Below are positions 23,705 through 34,563 of a stretch of 64,000 bases of DNA, one piece after another. The stretch spans positions 248,001 through 312,000 of the forward strand of contig VICG01000002.1 of the NCBI GenBank assembly GCA_008692225.1. Reading direction: 5' to 3'. The notes under the pieces are model-generated. The model was not told the DNA's origin. It did no database searches and saw nothing but the letters and a program-made list of their open reading frames with translations. Both the position numbers and the translations under genes were made by a program. This DNA comes from Monilinia fructicola (Eukaryota; Ascomycota; Leotiomycetes; Helotiales; Sclerotiniaceae). How positions within the stretch are numbered: the stretch's first letter is position 1; each line of letters opens with the position of its first letter.

Positions 23705-24793
23705 GTAAGTTATTCCATTCGTTGAAGAATTGCTTTTTCTACCTCGCTTCCACTCCCCTATTTCGAAAATGCCCCCTCTTCTCCCATCAATAACGTATTA
23801 ACCACTTTATATTTTAAATAGCTTCAATAACAACAACAACAACAATAATATTATAAATTTGTAATATGCTCGAATATACCCAAATAAGACAATACGCTTA
23901 AATAGGCCGAAATCTCGTAGTATGCTTAAATAAGCTTAACTTAATAAACTAAAATCAACAAACTAAGCTCAAAACGGAAATGTGAACTATTAGTGTTAAC
24001 TCCTGTTCCTATGCCATATACTCAGAAATCCATGGATTCCCAAATGTTGTATGTCAAAAAACCATTTTGAATATGGAATTATGCCATAAACCAGATATAG
24101 CATATGGCCATATTTGTGGTACTCTAGGGCATGTAGCTACAGGGCTTGGGATGTTTCAAGAGGTGAGGGAACAACAATCTACGAAGGGTTGCCGAATTAC
24201 TTCCAGTATTTCTGGATATAGAGTATAACAGCTTGACTAAAGGGAGAAGTACTCAAAATTAGTTCAGGCTGATCGTTTACCGGGCTCCTAAAATACTGAG
24301 TTTTCCCGTGTAATTATATATGTATATTGAGATTCGAAAAGTACACCAATGAAGAGGTTTGTTGGAGTAGTCACGGGATCTATTTCCGGATAATTCACCC
24401 TGAAGTTGAAAAATCATTGGATCATCCAAGACCTTTTGCAGAAACTCATTTCAATGTTTCATGGGTGGTGTGGTGTATCAGGCGATATCATTGATCTCAA
24501 ATCCAAGTGTGGATCCACGCTCCATAAACGCGACTACGGATCAGGGGCGTCTAAATGGCGTATGTCGCTTAATCATCGATTTCACATCATTACCAATCCA
24601 TCGGACTCCCACCCCACATTATCGGTAATCCCCTTCAACTGCTTAACAACCTCCAAAAATATGAGTCTCTGTGCTCAACACATACATATACATATTGCTC
24701 TATACCCTTTGCTACCTATTGATATATGCTAATCTAACCTCAAGGATTCCTCTTATTTTCTCATTTTCTAAGGTACATTATTGCAAACGCCTC

Positions 24794-25811
24794 ATGCGCG
24801 TCCTCCAACGAGCTGCAACTTTACTCACTACCGTCTGCCATCAATATAGTGATATATTCCAACCTACCTGTCCAGCTCCAGTATCCTCTTTTGCAAGCAT
24901 GTCCACTCCAAGCTCCAATACCCTCGCACCAGTAATTGCAGTCTGCCATGGTGGTGGTCCCATGCCAATCCTCAACGATCCCGCCCATGCAGAGCTCATA
25001 AAATCCATGAGAACGCGTGCTCCCGAAATCCTCGGCATCTCCCCCGATCCCTCCAAATCGAATCCACCAAAAGCCATTGTGTTGGTTACTGCGCATTGGG
25101 TTGAAACACAACCCCATATAAGTAGCGCTCAGCAGCATGATTTGTTATATGATTACGGTGGATTTCCACCTGAAGCTTACAAGTTGAAGTACCCTGCACC
25201 CGGAAGTCCAGAAATAGCAAAGGAGATCTCCGAGCTACTCGGCAATGCAGGGTTCAAACCGGTCTTGGATGAGAAGAGAGGTTTGATTGCTAGTTTCAAT
25301 CGTTTTGATTTATATTGCTGACATGAATTTGTACAAAGGCTGGGACCACGGTGTCTTTGTTCCCCTCTCTCTCATTGTTCCCTCGGCGCAGATTCCTATT
25401 ATCCAAGTATCTGTTCTCCGATCCAATTCCCCCGCTCAACACTATGCTATGGGCCAAGCTCTGGCACCTTTGCGATCTCGCGGAATCGCCATTATTGGTA
25501 GTGGCATGCCAACATTTCACAACCTCCGTCTCATGTTTTCTGGTATCGGAAGTACGCCCGAATACGTAGCACGTAACAAAGAATGGTCATATCGCTTGAC
25601 GGAAACTTTGAAGATATCAGATGCTGAAGAACGGGGTAAACAGCTAGAAAGTTGGAGGAGTTGGACAGGGGCTGGGGATGCGCATCCTGAGAGGGGCCAG
25701 GATCATTTCTTACCCCTAATTGTATGTGCAGGCGCTGGAGGCAATGTATCAGGCAAAGGCTGGGAAGATCAAGTTATGGGATCTCCACAATGGTCTTATT
25801 ATTGGAACTGA
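24794..25811 (+). CDS. DODA-type (LigB-like) extradiol ring-cleavage dioxygenase
   Basis: Class III extradiol dioxygenases of the DODA group use a metal centre to open catechol-type rings. Exon 1 (24794-25280) and exon 2 (25339-25811), joined across a 58-bp intron (GTTTGA donor, GCTGACA branch), give 319 residues. Candidate metal and catalytic motifs are CHGGGPMPIL, LVTAHW, the YPAPGSPEIAKEI segment, GWDHGVFVPL directly after the junction, and MPTFHNLR. Translation from 24794 adds 35 residues before a second Met at 24899 (MSTPSSNTLAPVIAVCHGGG). The second Met fits the usual domain start, so the first may mark a targeting extension or be unused. The ring substrate is unknown; plant DODA makes betalamic acid, but fungal relatives are mostly uncharacterised. 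It stands alone, with no pathway genes nearby. Confidence 0.88.
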
Positions 25812-28605
25812 GAGTTTGTGTCATGGAGTTTGGATCATACGGCGGAGTAATAGCAATTCGAGGCAGTAGTAACACATTATTTCTTGAGATAACCGGTGCA
25901 TGGGAATTTTGCCATCTGAATGTTCATGGTCTGCTTCTAGTTGAAACATCAGCAATAATATCTGGGCCCGGGAGGAACTAACATAATGTTAGCTTGAATT
26001 TAAGTTACTAATTCCCCAAGTGTAACTTCTCCGATCAAGACATTACCCCGACTGCTCGATACGAACTTTCAAGCTCCCTCCCACCGCAGAGTATTGGGAG
26101 ATGATAAACCCCAGAGAGCTTTCCAATTGCGAATGAAAATGATCGATGAAACTAAAGAATGGACGGAGGAATAAGGCGAGAAATCATACGGGATGGGACG
26201 CAAGGCAAGAGCCCAGAGTCAACAGGGACAAGAATGAATCCGCAACCTTTTAGTGCTGATGGAAACCAAAAAAAAATTAAGCGCGAATTAGGGTGACTCC
26301 GCCATAACTTCCCTCTCCTTTTTCCGCCTCAAACTGCGGGAACCATTCAAAATACAATCCTCACCCCGTGCCACTGCATAAACCCACCAGCACGCCGGTC
26401 GACCAAACAACTCGTTCCATCCCGATCCTCGCCACGTGCTTGCTTGTCTGGATGTATGCTCATTGCACGGACTCCTCACATGCACCGTCGGATTCTCAGA
26501 TCCTCATCTTGAAAGAGCCGTGCAAGCGCATTTATTTTGTTGATGCAGACGCTCGCTGTCGTGGAGATGATGGGCGCAAGTATTCCCTTTCTGAAAGGAG
26601 TCTCTGAGTACCGAGTCGTGTTCCTGAAATTATTCATGGGGGACGCTGGGGCTGTGCACGTGGCCATGACTGAGCATGGTGTTTTGATGGCGAATGTAAG
26701 ATCGGGTTGTGTGTTCGCGCATACGGCCTTAGGAGCGGATATGATTTATCGGGCGCTCGATTTCTGGTGGAAGAAAAGTTACTCGAGATGCTTGATGCGT
26801 TGATTTTAGGTGTGGGGAGGGGACGAGGTGGCTTGCCTGGATTTAACGAAATGTTTGACTCGGGCGTGAGGGGATATCTTCGAGTCTTTTGAATGAGTGT
26901 TCTTGTTGTCCTGAGAGTTACAAGTGCAATACTCCCGCCCGCGCCAGTAGAATGGAGCCAGCAATTTATAGAGGGCTAATAGGGTCATGGGTACGAATCA
27001 CAAGCCGTATTTTTGAGCCAGGAGTTTGGAGATGTCGTCGTTTCACAAATCATTACAGGTTACGAATGAGTTGAAGTTGATGAAAGTGACGTGACATAGC
27101 CAAGTTAGTTGTTGCATGTCATTCAAAGGTTGAGGACAGAGGATGTTTTTGTAGTGGAAGAAGCTCCAATATCGCTTGGTTCATAATTAACCAACGCAAA
27201 TCGAGAAATGATTTCACCTCCATGCTGAACGAAGTTAGGCCTCTAACATACATGTTGGTTTATTTACATTTCTTCTGTCATCTCATGTCATAATTCATGG
27301 GCTCTTTTTAGCATAAGAAAGGTTCTCCCCGTATCTTGTCAAAGAGCAAGCCCATGAACAGTATCGGGATCTGCAAGTCAAACAGATCAACCCATCAAGC
27401 TCAACTTATCATTTCCATGAAGGTGTGGAGAGATCAGATACAGAGCAACTCCATACAACAGATAAGAGTAGGATTTTGGTAACAAGGACTGGAAGTTGAA
27501 GATCTCTTTCGAAGATGTAGGGAAGGGGAGCTTGATCAGTTGGTTGCGGTACATGAACATAATTGCGAGCATCTAAATCCACACCTTTCTGGGTAGATGT
27601 GGAGATGCCTACCAAGAACAGTCAGGGAACGCTGCACATGAATAAGATGAAAGCCATCGACCCATCCTCAATTTGTCTGCTCAAACTCACCAGAACCCCT
27701 CTCTCGTCAGAGGGAAACGCACGTAAATCTCACAACCAGAATTCGCATTCGTGGCTGCATATTGTATGCTCCATATCATCATCTCAACGCAGCCAGAAGA
27801 GCAGAGCCTCACCCCCGACCCCAAATCCTCCCATGCCACGCCCCACCTGTGCGTGAGTTGAGAATCAGATCAGATATCCCGGCCGGAACCTCGAAAGTCA
27901 GATTAGTTGAGCTCTCTCCCATCCCATCTGTTCCGACACACGAGCTGAATGACGCTTCGTGGGAGCCAAAAAGTGCACGAGATGGATAGGTGACCGAGGC
28001 GAAATATTCGATCGAGCAGCTCGGGAGTTCGAAGAGCAGAGACGATTGTAAGGGTCTGTTTTGTGAGAGGATCGCTTGTTCGTCTTGAGATTCGACTGTT
28101 TTTCATGTAGGATTGGTTATCTGTCGGTTTATCGTATGTTTATCTTTTGTTATTGGAATAATATATTGTTACGGGGATTATACAGTATTTGCTATAATAC
28201 TAGATATATGCCCAATAAGCTATATTCCAGATGTGACGCACTATTCTAAGTGTAATATAATATTATTATTATTACTAGCACTCGTAAAAAAAAATTTCAG
28301 AGAATAAAGAAAATTATAAAGATTACTCATAACTTGTTTTACGTTGTATTTGTGCTAACGCCTACCTAGGTAGTTTCCTATTGAAGTTTGACCTTGTGGT
28401 TTCGAGATTCGATTATAATCTATACTAATAAATTTGGCTTTGTTTTCATCTCCGCGGGTGAGATTGTGTTAGAATGAGGGAATGTTGGTATTGCTTTGTC
28501 GATCTTGAGTATGCATAGATGTAGAGCCCAGCCCAGCAGCCCGGGCGCAGATGCTGGTGTATCGTAGTGTTGATCTGGTATCAATTTGTCCTTATTTTCT
28601 CTACG

Positions 28606-28674
28606 CTCCTCACCCTCCTCACCCTCCTCGCCCTCCTCGCCCTCCTCGCCCTCCTCACCCTCCTCACGCTCCCC
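28606..28674. repeat. Minisatellite, unit CTCCTCGCC / CTCCTCACC
   Basis: About seven tandem copies of a 9-bp unit differing at one G/A position. Confidence 0.9.
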
Positions 28675-29060
28675 AATCCCATCTTCACTACTTGTATTTT
28701 GATCACTTTTATTCTCACTCTTACCTAATACTACCTCTTCACTATGTATACCTAGGTATTTTGCAACTCTTTTAAGCCTTTCCTAACATCTTTTGGCAAA
28801 CCTCTCAAATTCAAAAGTTCTAACATTCCCATCCTTTTATGCAGTGCAGCCATCAGAGATTCCGTCCATGATCTCTTTGCCCCGTATTCACTTTCGCCAG
28901 GACAGAAAGCCGCTCGGCCAGGATGACTCGGGAGGAAATCCTTTATTATAATGCTTGTGTATAGACCTCCCATTTCCGCACCTTTTCCCCTTGAATGATT
29001 TGGAATAGGAATGGGTGGCGGATGCATTTGAGGATGTAATGCATGTGATGATTGGGGAAC

Positions 29061-29094
29061 AGGAGGAGGAGGAGGAGGAGGAGGAGGAGGAGGA
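29061..29094. repeat. (AGG)n microsatellite
   Basis: About 11 uninterrupted trinucleotide units. It creates a poly-Pro shadow ORF on the minus strand. Confidence 0.95.
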
Positions 29095-29620
29095 TCCATA
29101 ATAGAACGGAGGAAAGTGAAAGAAGATACCTAGTAGGTGTTATAAGCAAATAAGAAGATATACATACTACTACAAGAGCTACTCGAGTAAGTGATTTTGA
29201 TGATATTCAATTGATAAGATTGTTTGATAAGACTGTTTGATCGATACTGGTAAAGATAAGGTTGATTGGGATTACGCTGAGTCAGCAAATGAAGTTATGC
29301 ACCAGTGGATGCGTCTTACAGTAAAGTAGAAGAAATATTTTAATATGTTAGTGATGACTAATCCATCTAATCTTATCTAGTCACCCAAGCTCTGATATAA
29401 GATCAACAAAAATATTTGAGCTTCACGAGCTTTCAATAAAGAAAAGACTCAAACCATTCACATCACTCCAGTTGGCTCAAAACTTCCCCCCTCGGGAAAA
29501 CACAATTCCCACGACCTATCACCACGAGAAACTCACATCCCTCGATATCTGATCATTTTTGTGTCCGCGCGCACACTCTACCGCATACTTGACACCCTCT
29601 CCAAACCCAAATCCAGAACC

Positions 29621-30501
29621 ATGCCCCTCGACACCTCAACATACTCCCTTGCTCTCCTCCGCCTCGACGGTCGCAGATGGAATGAACTTCGTCGTCTCAC
29701 AGCACAAATCTCAACTCAGCCATCCTCAGATGGATCTTCATACCTCTCAATGGGTAATACACAAGTTCTCTGTACAGTGACTGGCCCTTGCGATCCTTCA
29801 AAACTACGATCCATTGGCGGCAGCGGAAGCAATCATACTGGGGAAAAAGCAGAGGTCAGAGTAGAAATCAGTTTTGCTGGGTTTGCGGGCGTGGACAGAA
29901 AGAAGTATGGAAGGAACGACAAGTAAGTTTCCCGAATTCTTTTAATCTTTTCGTACCTTGGGGATCTATGATATCTCGGTGTCTCAGAGTAACGAAAACT
30001 GACGAGGGGCTTTGCAGGCGCATACAAGAACTTTCAACTACCCTCTCCACAACCTTTACTCCTCACCTTCTTACTACCTTGACCCCTCACTCAACAATCC
30101 TCCTTTCCCTTCATATCCTCGCCCTTGACGGGTCACTTCTCTCCGCGCTGATTAATGCTTCTACTCTTGCTTTAATTGATGCGGGTATCCCAATGCCTTC
30201 ATATATCTGCGCCTGCACAGCTGGTTCTACATCTTCATACTCGAGTAATGACGAAAAAGCAGACCCTCTGCTGGATCTGAACCTGAGCGAAGAGCAGGAG
30301 TTGCCATTCTTGACGGTAGCAACAGCTGGAGAAGGTGATGGCGATGGGGTTGTGGCATTGGTTATGGAAACGAGAGTACAGGCAGGGAGATTGGAGGGCA
30401 TGTTGGCTGTGGGGGTTGATGGGTGTAAACAAGTCAGAGAAATTTTAGATGGAGTGGTTAGGAGTAGAGGGAAGAAAACGTTAGCTGGTGCAACAGCCTA
30501 A
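29621..30501 (+). CDS. RRP41: Exosome complex subunit RRP41 (RNase PH family)
   Basis: RRP41/Ski6 is one of the six RNase PH-like ring subunits of the RNA exosome, which processes and degrades RNA in nucleus and cytoplasm. Exon 1 (29621-29922) and exon 2 (30018-30501) flank a 95-bp intron with a GTAAGT donor, giving 261 residues, close to the usual ~245-260. The start MPLDTSTYSLALLRLDGRRW matches the family N-terminus. DGSSYLSMGNTQVLCTVTGP and AEVRVEISFAGFAG are the RNase PH first-domain motifs. SLHILALDGSLLSALINAST is the second. An insertion of about 35 residues, rich in Ser, Asp and Glu, sits before the last strands. I chose the Met at 29621 over an in-frame upstream ATG because it fits family length. 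It converges with the PDI gene at a 301-bp gap. Confidence 0.93.
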
Positions 30502-30802
30502 TTAGGCGAGTACTGCAAATCATGCGAGGGAAGCACAGCGGAAGCACAGCATCATTAGATGATACCCTGGTGTTTTAAGGCGTTTCAACGGAGATGGGGT
30601 GACTGGAATGGGAACATTACATTAAAAAGACCTATTAAGACTGATAGAGATCGGCCGATGCCTCGAATATTTGCAAAATCAATGATGGTATATTGCCCAC
30701 TGTTACTACATGAGTTTCAAATAAACGTTGCGAAAACAAAACCGAGAAAGATCAAGTGTTGATTTCTTTAGTGGGATTCAAAACTCCTGTTCGTAAAACT
30801 GC
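30502..30802. other. Convergent 3' spacer RRP41 / PDI
   Basis: A 301-bp spacer holding both 3' ends. A GGAAGCACAGC-type direct repeat sits at about 30528-30550. No gene is visible. Confidence 0.4.
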
Positions 30803-32386
30803 TTAGAGTTCCCCATGCTTGATCTCAGGCTCTGGAGCTGGTGGTTCCCGATCTTCCTCAACTTCCTCAATGATTATCTTAGGCTCCTCTGCAGCTTTTG
30901 ATTCTGGCGAGGGGGCAGCTTCCTCCACAATGGTTTCCTCCACATCCTCTTCCTCGGGAATGAGACCCGCAGGAATCTTCTTCTTCTCACCTTCACCCAA
31001 TCTGATACTGTCAACCCAGTTTTCAATCGCTTCAATCGTTAAATCTTCGGCCAATATAGATTCTCCCTTGCTAGGAAGAGATCGATACCAATTTCGTCGT
31101 CCGTTAAGAGCAATGATATTGGCATCCCCTTTCAACGCTAAGGCTTCTTTGATTTGAGAAAATCCAGGATTTTCGGTGTGAAGGATATAAAATGGGAATA
31201 ACTTTCGTTGATGTAAATGATGCTTATGAGAGATTTCAGCTAAAGAAGTAGAAGCTGAACCTGCGACTTCACTTGATGTATCGGGAAGGAGTGCAAGAAT
31301 GCATGTACCGGTTCTTGGACCAAGACAATTCTTTTTGAGATCAGCTTCAGTCGTAAGAACGGGAATTGCTGGAGCTGGAGGAAGAACAACTGGTTTCTCT
31401 GTTTCAACCTCTGGTGATGGTGATTCGGTAGCTTGATCTTCCAAGGTTTCATCGGTTTGAGTGACAGGCTTCTCGGATTTGGCGTGAGATGCTGATGCAG
31501 ACTCGAAAGTTTCTTTTGCTTTAGAGGAAGCTTTCTTGTTCGTCTTGGATTTGGGGGCCTTGGCTTTTGCAGCTGGTGGATCTGGATTTGGTTCGGCAGC
31601 TTGTGTAAGGAACTTGACCATACCCTCCTTCTTCAACTCGCCATCGTACACGATTCCTTCGGCTGCGTCGCCACCGGGTAACAGAATAAGTGTAGGGAAT
31701 TTGGTGATACCGAACAATTCCACGGATGCTTTCTCTGTATTTCTAATTTGTGCGACTTTGATACTGCCCTTGAAATCAATGGCGATAGCCTTTAAGGTAG
31801 CGCTCGTCTTTCCTTTATCGGTGAACAAGATTGCCTTGGCAGTGTCATTGGCATCAGCCAAGAAACCCTCCAAATCCTTATCTGTGACCTTTTTGACAAG
31901 ATTTGGTATTTTTTCAATTACCGCATCAACAATTCCCTTTGCAGTTCGTGGTCCATTGTAATCTTCAACAATCGGCTTTCCTGGTTTGCTGCCAGGTTTA
32001 ACGATCTTAAGAGTAGGGAAGCCTTGGACACCAAATCCTCCGCAGAAAGGTTTATTCGATTCTTCGTCGCAATTAACTGCTGCTACTTTGGCGAGACCAG
32101 CGAGACTCTTAGCAGCTTTTTCATAGGCGGGTTGGAGATTCTTGCAATGTCCACACCATGGTGCATAAAACTCGACAATCTGTGCAGGAGAGCATTAAAG
32201 ACGGATACTTCAACAAAAATCGAGAATACCTACGGAAGTAAAGTTAGATTGAGCAATCAAACGATCATAATCCTTTCCATTGATCGATAAAACAGCTGAA
32301 CTCTTTGGGTACAATCCAGCATGAGCCGCAGGCAAAACACATAACAAAGCTGCCGCTGCAGTAGAAATAACACCAGTATTAACCAT
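30803..32386 (-). CDS. ER protein disulfide isomerase with thioredoxin domain and HGEL C-terminus
   Basis: Protein disulfide isomerases form and shuffle disulfides in the ER lumen. Exon 1 (32386-32234) encodes a signal peptide ending near AAHA before GLYPKSSAV. Exon 2 (32179-30803) follows a 54-bp intron and begins [20 protein letters not shown], the active thioredoxin site with its CGHC redox pair. A second region (about residues 140-230, [22 protein letters not shown] to [10 protein letters not shown]) resembles an inactive thioredoxin fold without CxxC. Next come a low-complexity Lys/Ala/Glu/Pro linker, a third region with [16 protein letters not shown], and an acidic tail ending KHGEL. 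That ending is a plausible variant of the fungal HDEL retention signal. Total 509 residues. It looks like the fungal PDIA6/Mpd1-type PDI group rather than the two-CGHC Pdi1. It is divergent with VTA1. Confidence 0.92.
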
Positions 32387-33078
32387 TTTGAAGATTTGTA
32401 ATTACTATCTGTAGCTGTAATAGCTATTGAATGTAGGAGTTTAACAATACATGTAAAAAAAGGGGAAAGTTGCAGCACAAGATGTTGGTCAGATTTATGT
32501 GAAGCTTCGAAAAGGCCACAGTCGCATGATGGCGCTTGAGCTTATGAGCAGCTTTGTTTGTTTCGGAAATCAACACAGTAAAGAGAAACGAAATCTGGGG
32601 TAAAATTATGAGCCTTACCTAGATAGGAACGCTAGTCTTCTGTAAGTACCGACTGCCGTTTCCCGTGACCTTGAGCTTAGGCGGTGGAGATTGAACATGG
32701 CGGCAGAATTTAGTGAGGGGGTCATGAATGGATGGATCAATAAATAATACCTCCAGCTAATTATTATTCTTCATCTTGTACAGTTCCGGCATCAGTGGGC
32801 GACCTTTCATTCATCACCATTATCATTCAAGAAGAGAGAAACATTGTTCAACAAATCATCATCCTCGTCCTCATCCACTCCTACCCATCCTTATCCTCAC
32901 CCATCCTCCTCCTGAGCCTCCACATCCTCCACGCTGTCGCCTCATTCTCACATCACATCATATCATATCATATTATCATCAGCTTACATAGATGCAACAA
33001 CCAACATCACCATCATCATAGCTTGCATTCACCAGTCTATCAGTTCGCATTTTGAACTACATAAGCCCATTCATAGTC
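32387..33078. promoter_or_regulatory. Divergent promoter region PDI / VTA1
   Basis: 692 bp between the two start codons. The VTA1-proximal part (32790-33060) is CA/CT-rich with ATCATCAT and CATCAC runs, typical of fungal 5' leaders. I looked for a UPRE/ERSE-type element upstream of PDI and could not identify one with confidence. Confidence 0.5.
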
Positions 33079-34563
33079 ATGGCCTCACAAATCCCCCAAA
33101 AGTTGAAGACAGCGGATTTAACACGATTCATTGTAAAGGCAGCACAACTCGAAAATGCAAAGCCAGTCATATCATATTGGTGTACGTATTTGAGATCTTG
33201 GCGCACAAATTCCTATTGACCCTTCCAGGTGAGTTTTGGATCGTCAATCAAATACTCGCGAAAGGACTGCATAACGGAGATGCGGAAACGTTACAGTATA
33301 CCACTAGCTTAATGGATAAACTTGAGAGGGTATGACAATTCGATGGCCGCGAATCAGACTATGGTTAAATTATAACAGATCAAATCCGAAAACCCAGACA
33401 ACGATGCAATTATGGATGAAACTGCAGGTCAGGCATACGTCGAACAATTTGGTATGGAAATATTTTCAAGGGCGGACAGAGCTGTTGAAGCAAACAAAGT
33501 TACGAAGTATGACTCTCAATTCATCGTCTCGATTGAAGATATACTCATAGTCTTTAGACAAACTGCAGATACATTCCAAGCCGCGGCAACGTTCCTTGAG
33601 CTGTTGAACATTTGGTCACCACCCGATGCCGAAACACAAGCAAAAATCAAATATGCCAAATGGAATGCTGTTCGTATCGTGAGGGCATTGAAAGAGGGGA
33701 AGGATCCTAATGAATCGAATCCCAAGCCACAACCGGCTCCCAAGGATGAGTTACCACCATTGGATCCAAATGATCCAGAGGTACAACTGCTTGGGGAACA
33801 AAAAGCTAGGCAACCTTCTGTAGAAGAGGTACCAGATGAACAAGATGGATTGGAAGCAAGGTTGGCAAGACAATCTTCTTTAGATCGTTCTTTGCATCCC
33901 TCACAACAAGTTTCTGCCCGTGGATCCCCTAACGCGAAGCCGGCTTCTTTTGAACCATATCCCCGAGATGGGTTCCCATATACTGCAGTTCAAGATGATA
34001 ATGTATCACCCCTTGAAGCATCCCCGAAAGATAGAAACGGATCAGTTGGTGGAGGATATTTTCCGGAAGTTCCAACTTTTACGTCGGAGCCCCGAGATTC
34101 TACATTACCAACAGCTCCCGCGCCAGATATTGCAGTTGATATTGATCTTGATCTTCCAGATACATCTTCACTAGCAGCTCCTGGACAATCTCCCGGCATG
34201 AAGCCTTCTCCGGATCTTCAATCATTCCCCCCTCCAACCTTACCTGGAGAACATCCCTCAGTTCCTGGATCCGAAGACTTGCCTCGAGACTTTTATAATC
34301 AACCTCAACCATCTAATCATGGGTATGCACAGCCTCCTCCGAAACAAGCTACCTTTCAATCTGGAACTCCTCAGCAAAATATATACACGGCACCAATTGC
34401 TCCACCCGTAACACAATCTCGCGAGCAGCTAAACACAGATGATGAAGCAATTGCTAAAGCACAAAAACATGCAAGATGGGCAATTTCTGCATTGAATTTT
34501 GAAGATGCCGAAACAGCAGTAAAGGAGTTGAGAGCTGCACTTCAAACTTTGGGTGCGCAGTAA
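33079..34563 (+). CDS. VTA1: Vta1/LIP5 family ESCRT-III cofactor (activator of Vps4)
   Basis: Vta1 binds the AAA-ATPase Vps4 and ESCRT-III at endosomes, promoting multivesicular body sorting. Three exons (33079-33181, 33229-33329, 33379-34563) with introns of 47 and 49 bp give 462 residues. The N-terminal pair of MIT-like helical modules is clear: MASQIPQKLKTADLTRFIVK, YWCEFWIVNQILAKGL across the first junction, EQFGMEIFSRADRAVEANK and FQAAATFLELLNIW. A long Pro/Ser-rich disordered linker follows (about residues 175-415). The C-terminal VSL segment that contacts Vps4 is present (AQKHARWAISALNFEDAETA, then VKELRAALQTLG). No breaks. All phases fit. Confidence 0.94.

Larger units (their letters stand above)
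13770..24793. other. 11-kb gene desert, AT-rich, with decayed repeats
   Basis: No ORF with recognisable protein similarity occurs in this stretch; the longest are about 117 codons and lie in low-complexity or repeated DNA. The interval holds two promoter-like blocks (15.9 and 19.8 kb), a nested tandem repeat (16.2-16.6 kb), a decayed satellite (18.0-19.1 kb) and several microsatellites (listed separately). A GATCACGTGAC element, containing the bHLH core TCACGTGA, is at 14302-14312. The 93-codon minus-strand ORF at 22533-22814 is the most protein-like of the rest but is unrecognised. Confidence 0.5.
25812..29620. other. 3.8-kb intergenic region, no recognised gene
   Basis: The part from 26.3 to 26.9 kb is less AT-rich, and several overlapping + strand ORFs (26368-26607, 26537-26803, 26707-26892) could be pieces of one decayed or error-broken gene. 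None of them resembles a family I know. 28.1-28.4 kb is very AT-rich. Two microsatellites are listed separately. The last ~200 bp are the RRP41 promoter, with CT/CA-rich DNA at 29460-29560. Confidence 0.4.

Noticed and set aside
23433..24129. Inverted repeat CCCTAGAGTACCAC (23433-23446 versus 24116-24129) as possible terminal repeats of a small element
   Set aside because: Only 14 exact bases, no target duplication or transposase, and matches of this length are expected by chance in 64 kb.
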